Shown here piece by piece: positions 6,766-11,426 of a stretch of DNA of 11,426 nt; the first letter of the stretch is position 1; the number at the start of each line of letters is the position of its first letter. A model generated the notes under the pieces. It made no database searches, was not told the DNA's origin, and worked only from the letters and a program-made list of their open reading frames with translations. Source of the stretch: Deltaproteobacteria bacterium UBA7527 (GTDB taxonomy: Bacteria; Desulfobacterota; Syntrophorhabdia; Syntrophorhabdales; Syntrophorhabdaceae); NCBI GenBank assembly GCA_002478225.1, contig DLMV01000068.1, positions 1 to 11,426 on the forward strand. The letters run 5' to 3'. A program made the position numbers and the translations under genes.

Positions 6766-6785
6766 AAGTCCTGACAAGTCCTGAT
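6766..6785. repeat. 10-bp tandem duplication
   Basis: AAGTCCTGAC is followed directly by AAGTCCTGAT, two units matching at 9 of 10 bases. They lie between the convergent hydrolase and radical SAM genes, ending 2 bases before the latter's stop codon. The preceding AATTGACATTTGAAGAGCTG looks like a dispersed intergenic motif; no function can be assigned. Confidence 0.4.
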
Positions 6786-6787
6786 GC

Positions 6788-7849
6788 TTACAGCCGGTAT
6801 CCCTGCAGGTCTAAACGGGTAAGTCCGGCCTCTTTAGCCCAGCGAACGGCATCGTTGTACTCCTGGAGGGTTATTCTTCGCGCTATCTCCGGGTAGTTTT
6901 TCGCTTTAAATACAGGCGTATACTGGGACATTATATTGACATAGGTGTCTTTCGGCAGGTTTTCTGCGATCCACTGCATTACTTTTTTTGTCCCTGATAC
7001 ATCGTTTGGCATGACAAGATGGCGGATTATAACCCCGCGGTATAAAAGCCCATCAGGGGCAGGGATGGCAACCCCGACCTGCCTGTGCATCTCTTTTATT
7101 GCCATCTTTGTCAGCTCGGGATAGCTTGAGGCACCGGATGAGTATTGCGCCGCCATGGTGCTGTCCGCATACTTGAAGTCGGGGAGGTATATATCAACAA
7201 CGCCGTCGAGCTCTTTAAGGACATCCATCCGCTCCCAGCCGCATGTGTTATAGACAATCGGCAGCCTTAGCCCAAGAGGGGCGGCCTTATCTATGGCGAA
7301 CAGGATATGCGGGGAGTAATGCGTGGGCGTTACGATATTGATATTGTGGCATCCGGCCCTCTGAACTGCAAGCATTATATGTGCAAGCTCATCCGTGCTT
7401 ATAATATTGCCCTCACCGCCCTGACTTATCTCCCAGTTTATGCAAAAAACACAGCGTAAAGAGCATTTTGTCATAAAGATCGCTCCGGAACCACCGCTGC
7501 CGACAAGGGGTCTTTCCTCCCCGTAGTGTGGGTGGTATCCTGATACCTCAAGACGGGCTGTTGAACGGCAGAAACCCTCCTCGCCTTTCAGGCGATTTGC
7601 ACCGCATTCCCTCGGGCATAAATTGCAGCTTTCCATCCTGCTCCACAGTCGTTCAGCACGTTTTTTCAGTTCACCTGTATTGTGCAGGGCAATGTAGGCA
7701 GGCGTAAATGTTTTTTCCTTTGCATTGCTGTCTTTTTTGCAGCCTTTGGATGAAACGATAAAAGGTGAACAGCACCCTGCCGCAAACAAATAAAGACATT
7801 TTTTCAGAAAGCTTCTTCTTTTGTTTTTGGACGGTTTGAATTCATCCAT
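6788..7849 (-). CDS. PflX-like radical SAM protein (COG1313) with Tat/lipoprotein-like leader
   Basis: From ATG 7849 (an in-frame TTG lies just before it) the protein has 353 residues. The radical SAM motif CX3CX2C is at Cys129, Cys133, Cys136 (KCSLRCVFC) for the SAM-binding 4Fe-4S cluster. The family's extra N-terminal cysteines are CNLCPREC...GFC (Cys75, 78, 82, 94). The sequence resembles PflX, a homologue of pyruvate formate-lyase activating enzyme whose substrate is unknown. The oddity is the N-terminus: KRRSFLKK (10-17) matches the twin-arginine consensus, followed by CLYLFAAGCCSPF with a lipobox-like AAGC at Cys26. Export of an enzyme needing cytosolic SAM and reductant would be unusual. 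It has a strong promoter and essentially no 5' leader (7858-7886). It is convergent with the hydrolase gene; the DUF554 gene lies 175 bases upstream. Confidence 0.9.
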   Translation of the reverse strand: MDEFKPSKNKRRSFLKKCLYLFAAGCCSPFIVSSKGCKKDSNAKEKTFTPAYIALHNTGELKKRAERLWSRMESCNLCPRECGANRLKGEEGFCRSTARLEVSGYHPHYGEERPLVGSGGSGAIFMTKCSLRCVFCINWEISQGGEGNIISTDELAHIMLAVQRAGCHNINIVTPTHYSPHILFAIDKAAPLGLRLPIVYNTCGWERMDVLKELDGVVDIYLPDFKYADSTMAAQYSSGASSYPELTKMAIKEMHRQVGVAIPAPDGLLYRGVIIRHLVMPNDVSGTKKVMQWIAENLPKDTYVNIMSQYTPVFKAKNYPEIARRITLQEYNDAVRWAKEAGLTRLDLQGYRL

Positions 7850-7857
7850 CAATCAGG

Positions 7858-7886
7858 TATATAGCACCAGGAACTGGCAGTGTCAA
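7858..7886 (-). promoter_or_regulatory. Sigma70 promoter of the PflX-like gene, leaderless configuration
   Basis: On the minus strand there is a perfect TTGACA (7886 to 7881), a 17-base spacer, and TATATA (7863 to 7858). The ATG (A at 7849) is the ninth base after the -10, so the transcript would start at or within a few bases of the start codon. No Shine-Dalgarno is present. Confidence 0.7.
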
Positions 7887-8023
7887 CGCGAACCCTTCGC
7901 AGCCCTGCCCGGTTTCATCAGGAAGGGCGTCGACGACGGGGCGGCCTGCCAGCACCTATGCAGCGAAACCGGGGAGGACCCTCTGGATGTCCCCATTGCC
8001 ATATCGTTTTTGTGCGGCGGGGA

Positions 8024-8701
8024 TCACAGGAAAAGGTAGGCCAGAATGACCGCGATGACGAGGCTCGGCAGCATATTGAGTATGTTCAGCTTTTTTATTT
8101 CCAGGATGTTGATGCCCAGACCGATGAGGAGCAGACCTCCTACAGCGCTCAGCTCATTGATCAGTATGTTCGTGAAGAACTGCTGAAGCGATGCGGCAAA
8201 AAGCGTTATCCCGCCCTGGTAGACGAAGAGCGGCAGCACGGAAAAGATGACGCCGATGCCCAGCGATGCTGATAAGGCAAGCGAACTGAACCCGTCGAGG
8301 ACCGACTTCGCGATCAGGAGATTCGGTCTCCCTCCAAGCCCCTCTTCAATTGCGCCGAGAATGGTCATAGAGCCCATGCAGAACAGGAGAAATGCGGTGA
8401 CGAACCCTTCCGAGAAGCTCTTGTTTGTTGACCCTATCTTCTGCTTTATGCGTCCGGCCAGCCTATCCATGTGTTTTTCGATCCCGATCAGTTCGCCGAT
8501 GATCGAGCCCGGGACGATGCTGAATATCATCACAAGGAAATTGCTTGTTTTCGCCGCCATGGTAAACCCGAGAAAGACCGTGAACAAACCGATGCCCTGG
8601 AAGGCGATCCTGGTCAGCCTTTCCGGGAGCTTCGCATGGATGGCAAGGCCGATAAGGCTCCCGAGTATGACGGCCCCGACGTTTATGAGAGTACCCAGCA
8701 T
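8024..8701 (-). CDS. DUF554 family membrane protein (YdfK/YqgA-like)
   Basis: The 225-residue protein is almost entirely hydrophobic, with about six or seven membrane segments. It begins with the family's MLGTLINVGAVILGSLIGL, which carries Gly/Asn in the first helix. Other family features are GSIIGELIGIEKHMDRL (residues 65-81), the SEGFVTAFLLFCMGSMTILG block (97-116), and GGLLLIGLGINIL near the C-terminus. Length matches the family (about 220-240). DUF554 proteins are inner-membrane proteins of unknown function that look like small transporters. No Shine-Dalgarno is visible before the ATG; instead a promoter ends 5 bases upstream (8707-8735), suggesting a leaderless transcript. It is divergent from the ATPase gene at 9013 across 311 bases. 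Confidence 0.92.
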   Translation of the reverse strand: MLGTLINVGAVILGSLIGLAIHAKLPERLTRIAFQGIGLFTVFLGFTMAAKTSNFLVMIFSIVPGSIIGELIGIEKHMDRLAGRIKQKIGSTNKSFSEGFVTAFLLFCMGSMTILGAIEEGLGGRPNLLIAKSVLDGFSSLALSASLGIGVIFSVLPLFVYQGGITLFAASLQQFFTNILINELSAVGGLLLIGLGINILEIKKLNILNMLPSLVIAVILAYLFL

Positions 8702-8706
8702 GGTTA

Positions 8707-8735
8707 TATATAAACCGTCCTGTACAATTTCTCAA
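8707..8735 (-). promoter_or_regulatory. Sigma70 promoter of the DUF554 gene, leaderless configuration
   Basis: TTGAGA (8735 to 8730), a 17-base spacer and TATATA (8712 to 8707) lie on the minus strand. The A of the ATG (8701) is the sixth base after the -10, where transcription should begin. The A/T run (TTTATATATAA) allows a -10 shifted by a base or two. Confidence 0.6.
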
Positions 8736-8977
8736 ACAAAATTCTCAGGAGCTGGTACAACAATCCCAGAGAGCGATGTAGGCGGTAACGCTGTCCTATA
8801 ATGACTGATGCTTCCTGATCCCTGTGGGGCTGCATGCGTAGCGCAATTTCAGAAACAACGTCCCTCCCGCCTCTACCCTCATTTTTGCGCATAGGACGCG
8901 GTCTCTCGGGGGCACCGTTGTGGTCGGAATGGGGATCTGCTGGCTGGCGCAGAGGATCTTTTACCTTGTATTTTCTG
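8736..8977. other. Intergenic region between divergent genes, no gene seen
   Basis: Between the two divergent promoters no gene is convincing. A 60-codon frame (8834-9016) ends across the GTG of the ATPase gene but has atypical composition and only a weak GTGGGG before its ATG. TATAAT at 8797-8802 has no recognisable -35 at a suitable distance. No repeats stand out. Confidence 0.4.
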
Positions 8978-9006
8978 TTGACATCACCGAATTTTCAAGG
9001 TAACAT
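8978..9006 (+). promoter_or_regulatory. Sigma70 promoter of the ATPase gene, leaderless configuration
   Basis: A perfect TTGACA (8978-8983), a 17-base spacer and TAACAT (9001-9006) are followed by the GTG start codon at 9013, seven bases after the -10. That is exactly where transcription would be expected to begin. The only purine-rich stretch (AAGG, 8997-9000) lies within the promoter spacer and would not be in the mRNA. Confidence 0.65.
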
Positions 9007-9012
9007 CTTATC

Positions 9013-10164
9013 GTGATCAACAGGGATAGTGAGATAAGAAAGCTGCTCTCCCTTCTTAAACATTATCGTGTTGTCGGGATCATCGGGACACGCCAGGTCG
9101 GGAAAACCACACTGGCACGCGCCCTCCTCAACCATGTCAGCGGACCTTCACGCTACTACGACCTGGAAAATCCGGAAGATATGGCCCGCCTCGCAGACCC
9201 TATGTTTACCTTAAAAGGGTTAAGGGGACTCGTCGTTATCGATGAGATCCAAAGGGTTCCGGGGCTTTTCCCTATCCTCAGGGTGCTTGCGGACCGTCCA
9301 AGGGCCCCGGCACGTTTCCTGGTTCTCGCAAGCGCCTCTCCTGAGCTTCTCCGTCAGGGATCTGAGTCGCTTGCAGGGAGGATCATATATCATGAGCTTG
9401 GGGGATTCTCCCTGGATGAGGTCGGGATGAAGAACTACAAGAGATTGTGGCTGCGAGGGGGACTTCCCCGATCATACCTTGCTTCTTCTGACACGTTAAG
9501 CACGGAATGGCGGCGTGGATTCATAGGGACCTTTCTTGAAAGGGACCTCCCTCAGCTGGGGGTCGCAATACGCTCGACCACCTTGCATCGGTTCTGGAGC
9601 ATGCTCGCTCACTATCATGGCCAGATATGGAATTCCTCCGAGTTCGGGAGGTCCTTCGGCGTTGCCGATACGACTGTCCGAAATTATCTCGATCTGCTGT
9701 CGTCCGCCCTCGTCGTGAGGCAGTTGCACCCGTGGCATGAAAATATCTCAAAGCGCCAGGTCAGGTCGCCAAAGGCATATATTGCGGACAGCGGCCTGCT
9801 CCATACGCTGCTTGGCATCAAGAACTGGAGCGACCTTGAAAGACATCCCAAAGTAGGGGCATCCTGGGAGGGGTTCGTTATAGAGCAGGTTATCCGAAGG
9901 GCGGGCTTCAAAAAAGAGGACTGCTTTTTCTGGGCTACCCATGCAGGGGCCGAACTGGACCTGCTCGTCGTCAGCGGAAGAAAAAGGATCGGTTTTGAGG
10001 TCAAGCTGACCGGCTCTCCCCGCGTAACCCCCTCGATGCGGAGCGCCCTTTCTGATCTGAAGCTAAGGGAGCTGTATGTAATTCACGCAGGCGAAGAGAC
10101 CTTCCGGCTTGAGAAAAGGATCCGGGCCGTTGCCCTATCCCGTTTATTAGAAGATCTGGCATAA
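9013..10164 (+). CDS. ATP-binding protein, AAA domain plus DUF4143
   Basis: The 383-residue protein begins with GTG at 9013. The N-terminal AAA_14-type ATPase has Walker A GTRQVGKTT (about 25-33), Walker B LVVIDEIQR (about 73-81) and the ASASPEL segment (about 106-112; usually GSAS or SSAS). WLRGGLPRSYLAS (about 146-158) is the conserved linker. The C-terminal DUF4143 has a winged-helix-like portion, then a restriction-endonuclease-like core: SWEGFVIEQ, HAGAELDLLV and GFEVK, giving Glu, Asp and Glu-x-Lys. Length matches the family (about 380-420). These proteins are common, patchily distributed and probably laterally moved. Proposed toxin or nuclease roles are unproven, so I give no function. 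It stands alone between a divergent neighbour and a tRNA gene, with its own promoter and probably a leaderless mRNA. Confidence 0.92.
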   Translation: MINRDSEIRKLLSLLKHYRVVGIIGTRQVGKTTLARALLNHVSGPSRYYDLENPEDMARLADPMFTLKGLRGLVVIDEIQRVPGLFPILRVLADRPRAPARFLVLASASPELLRQGSESLAGRIIYHELGGFSLDEVGMKNYKRLWLRGGLPRSYLASSDTLSTEWRRGFIGTFLERDLPQLGVAIRSTTLHRFWSMLAHYHGQIWNSSEFGRSFGVADTTVRNYLDLLSSALVVRQLHPWHENISKRQVRSPKAYIADSGLLHTLLGIKNWSDLERHPKVGASWEGFVIEQVIRRAGFKKEDCFFWATHAGAELDLLVVSGRKRIGFEVKLTGSPRVTPSMRSALSDLKLRELYVIHAGEETFRLEKRIRAVALSRLLEDLA

Positions 10165-10214
10165 TATCAAAATGACGTGCTGAATGGCGGGTGAGCTCTG
10201 GATATTCTTGGTAT

Positions 10215-10296
10215 TGCGAGAGAGGGGAGTTGAACCCCTATGGTGTTACCCGCTGGATCCTAAGTCCAGTGCGTCTGCCATTTCCGCCACTCTCGC
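10215..10296 (-). tRNA. tRNA-Leu (anticodon UAG)
   Basis: Read on the minus strand it folds as a class II tRNA. The acceptor stem is GCGAGAG/CTCTCGC with discriminator A (10215). The D arm contains GCAGACGC. The anticodon arm is CTGGA-CTTAGGA-TCCAG, giving anticodon TAG. A long variable arm (CGGGTAACACC-like) follows, then the T arm AGGGG-TTCAACT-CCCCT. CCA is not encoded (the 3' end continues ATAC). UAG-Leu plus the long variable arm agree on leucine identity. Confidence 0.96.
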
Positions 10297-10304
10297 TCTT
10301 CTTC

Positions 10305-10333
10305 ATTGTAATGGTTTTCCCGCCGCCTGTCAA
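10305..10333 (-). promoter_or_regulatory. Sigma70 promoter of tRNA-Leu
   Basis: A perfect TTGACA (10333 to 10328), a 17-base spacer and TACAAT (10310 to 10305) lie on the minus strand. The mature tRNA begins 8 bases after the -10, so the precursor would carry almost no 5' leader. Confidence 0.75.
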
Positions 10334-10361
10334 ACCCATGCATAATTGAATCGCCGACGCC

Positions 10362-10451
10362 TGCCTTGTTGCGCGGCTGCGTCTTGCCTTCACCCTTCGC
10401 TCCCCTTGTCGGCTTGCCGGCATTGTTGAGCGCATTCGCGCGGGCAAGGCA
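10362..10451. repeat. Possible small inverted-repeat element between tRNA-Leu and the dehydrogenase remnant
   Basis: TGCCTTGTTGCGCGGCTGCG (10362-10381) and the reverse complement of about 10431-10451 (TGCCTTGCCCGCGCGAATGCG) agree at about 16 of 20 positions with one gap. They bracket about 50 bases that include GGCTTGCCGGCATTGTTGAG. Homology to the dehydrogenase stops at 10457, right beside it. It may be a MITE-like or intergenic hairpin repeat; no transposase is present. Confidence 0.3.
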
Positions 10452-10456
10452 CGCCT

Positions 10457-10972
10457 CGTGTATCCCCCGACGATCTTCGGCGTCGTCCTCAGGGTAAATT
10501 CTTTGTTGCCCGGATCAACACGCTCAGGTGAGCATGCGAGGTGGAAGTCTTTTCCGGCCCTGAGCCCTGTCTCCTCGAGGATCGCCCTCACGTCCCTGTC
10601 GGTCGTTCCGGGATATGTCGTTGATTCGAGGAAGACGAGCTGCCCTCTTGCAAGATGCCTTGCGATCATCCGCGTCGTATTGAAGACATATGTCATGTCG
10701 GGCTCCCGGTTCCTGCTGATGGGCGTGGGGACGCAGATGATAATGCAGTCCATGGCCTTGAGAAGGCTGAGGTCCGTGGACGCGGCGAACCTGGCCGATG
10801 GCTGGCCGTTGTGGATTATTGCGTCTTTTACCATGAGCTATGAGCTATCAACTACCGCTGATATATCAATATGTCTTATATATGATCTTCCTTTTTTAAG
10901 CGACCCGATCTTTTTCGGGTCAACATCGAAACCGGTAACGGGGAATCCTGCCCTGTAGGGCCCTATGATAGG
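10457..10972 (-). pseudogene. Remnant of a nucleotide-sugar 6-dehydrogenase (UDP-GlcNAc/GDP-Man dehydrogenase family)
   Basis: The minus-strand translation gives AGFPVTGFDVDPKKIGSLKKG, then SYIRHI, then (after a break) CIIICVPTP, REPDMTYV, LESTTYPGTTD, SPERVDPGNKE and PKIVGGYT. These are clear motifs of the N-terminal NAD domain of this family, such as WbpA-type enzymes. Three defects are visible. The first strand and glycine-rich GLGYVGLP loop are missing, with no start codon. An in-frame TAG (10840-10838) lies inside an inserted GAGCTATGAGCTAT repeat. All sequence after GGYT, i.e. the central and UDP-binding domains, is gone; the frame runs on as Arg-rich nonsense through the tRNA gene. The 198-codon frame starting at 10834 is therefore not a functional gene. 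It lies downstream of the fucose synthase gene, fitting a decayed polysaccharide locus. Confidence 0.82.
10831..10848. repeat. GAGCTATGAGCTAT repeat inserted in the dehydrogenase remnant
   Basis: CCATGAGCTATGAGCTAT interrupts the coding frame between ...ISAVV and VKDAII. The insertion is about 18 bases, so the downstream frame is kept, but read on the minus strand it contributes an in-frame TAG. Confidence 0.55.
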
Positions 10973-11040
10973 GGCGGTCCCGCATGCACGGAGCAGGCAG
11001 CGCCGCTATCGACATTTTTGATCTGATCACGTGGAGCCGT

Positions 11041-11426
11041 TCAGTGACTGACGCGGCCCCTGTACCATTCGATGGTTCTTTTTAGGCCTTTGGGGAACCC
11101 GGTCCTTGCCTTGAACCCGAACTCTCTGGATGCCCGCTTCGTGTCGAGCATTCGGCGCGGCTGGCCGTCAGGCTTCGTCGTATCCCAGCGGATAGCACCC
11201 TTGAATCCCATCAGTTTCACGATCAGCGCCATGAGGTCTTTTATGGAGATCTCGAAGCCGGCGCCGATGTTCACGGGTTCGCTCTTGTCGTATCTCTCTG
11301 TTGCGAGGATGATCGCCTCCGCGGCGTCTTCGACATAGAAAAATTCCCGCGTCGCCTTTCCGGTGCCCCATACCTCTACCGCTGCGCGGGGTTTGGAACT
11401 CGGAGTTCGGAGTGCGGGGCTGGCAT
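11041..11426 (-). CDS. fcl: GDP-L-fucose synthase, C-terminal part (runs off the window)
   Basis: About 128 codons of the 3' part are visible; the 5' part lies beyond 11426. The frame gives VEVWGTGKATREFFYVEDAA, then NIGAGFEISIKDLM, KPDGQPRRMLD and GFPKGLKRTIEWY. These are the substrate-binding C-terminal hallmarks of GDP-4-keto-6-deoxy-mannose epimerase/reductase (Fcl/WcaG), a short-chain-dehydrogenase-family enzyme making GDP-fucose for surface polysaccharides. ATG 11274 is not the start, because the frame is continuous upstream of it. Before VEVWGTG the frame reads ALRTPSSKPRAA, encoded by a GAACTCCGAGTTC-type repeat (11390-11420), apparently an in-frame insertion. Expected partners are a GDP-mannose 4,6-dehydratase gene beyond the window and other sugar genes such as the dehydrogenase remnant. 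Confidence 0.9.
   Translation of the reverse strand, partial: ASPALRTPSSKPRAAVEVWGTGKATREFFYVEDAAEAIILATERYDKSEPVNIGAGFEISIKDLMALIVKLMGFKGAIRWDTTKPDGQPRRMLDTKRASREFGFKARTGFPKGLKRTIEWYRGRVSH
11390..11420. repeat. AACTCGGAGTTCGGAGTGCGG repeat inside fcl
   Basis: The plus strand carries AACTCGGAGTTCGGAGTGCG, built on a CGGAGT/GAGTTC unit and close to self-complementary at AACTCGGAGTT. It resembles dispersed intergenic repeats but here falls within a coding frame without breaking it. Confidence 0.5.

Noticed and set aside
7880..8272. 130-codon plus-strand frame opposite the DUF554 gene
   Set aside because: It is mostly antisense of a clear membrane-protein gene, with a charged, biased composition typical of such shadows.
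8834..9016. 60-codon plus-strand frame ending in a GTGA overlap with the ATPase start
   Set aside because: The overlap looks operon-like, but the peptide composition is atypical, the ribosome binding site is weak, and a strong promoter inside it serves the ATPase directly.
10238..10834. 198-codon minus-strand frame as an intact gene
   Set aside because: It lacks the NAD-binding loop, begins just after an in-frame stop created by a repeat, and its last 70 codons are Arg-rich nonsense running into the tRNA-Leu gene.
1..11426. CRISPR array, complete insertion sequence or prophage
   Set aside because: I saw no regularly spaced direct repeats of 25-40 bases, no transposase or integrase frame and no phage structural gene; the repeats present are short and scattered.

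Overview
The window is an ordinary-looking stretch of a bacterial chromosome, roughly 50-55% G+C by eye. It most resembles an anaerobic Nitrospirota (Thermodesulfovibrio-like) or Desulfobacterota (deltaproteobacterial) genome. That placement is inference. It rests on the PflX-type radical SAM protein, the compact Fe-S flavoprotein, the DUF948/YtxH/AI-2E cluster, and short dispersed GAGCTATGAGCTAT-type and AACTCGGAGTTCGG-type repeats of the kind seen in those groups.

Layout. Positions 1-623 hold no convincing gene. At 624-2546 a minus-strand cluster reads DUF948 membrane protein -> YtxH protein -> AI-2E/PerM family permease, with a sigma70-like promoter near 2618-2647. Divergent from it, at 2756-4029, is a two-gene operon with overlapping ends: an iron-sulfur flavoprotein and a TtcA-like PP-loop tRNA thiolase. 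Positions 4030-4372 are a repeat- and hairpin-containing gap. Then come a secreted phospholipase-D-type nuclease (4373-4918), a possible small ORF (5006-5104), a small conserved-looking hypothetical protein (5113-5418) and an exported alpha/beta hydrolase of the homoserine acetyltransferase superfamily (5563-6666). On the minus strand are a PflX-like radical SAM protein with a Tat/lipoprotein-like leader (6788-7849) and a DUF554 membrane protein (8024-8701). On the plus strand, 9013-10164 is an AAA ATPase with a DUF4143 C-terminus. A tRNA-Leu(UAG) lies at 10215-10296 (minus). Beyond it are a decayed nucleotide-sugar dehydrogenase fragment and the 3' part of a GDP-L-fucose synthase gene running off the right edge (minus), i.e. 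the edge of a polysaccharide/O-antigen locus.

How the parts relate. The flavoprotein and the TtcA-like enzyme are translationally coupled and both carry Fe-S cysteine sets, which suggests a redox partner and its enzyme. The DUF948-YtxH-permease group looks like an envelope-associated set. The polysaccharide genes at the right edge have been invaded by short repeats, one as an in-frame insertion and one introducing a stop. A regulatory pattern also stands out. Three adjacent protein genes (7849, 8701, 9013) have consensus-like -35/-10 elements 17 nt apart and start codons only 6-9 nt after the -10, with no clear Shine-Dalgarno, so they are probably leaderless mRNAs. I see no CRISPR array, no complete insertion sequence and no obvious defence or biosynthetic cluster.
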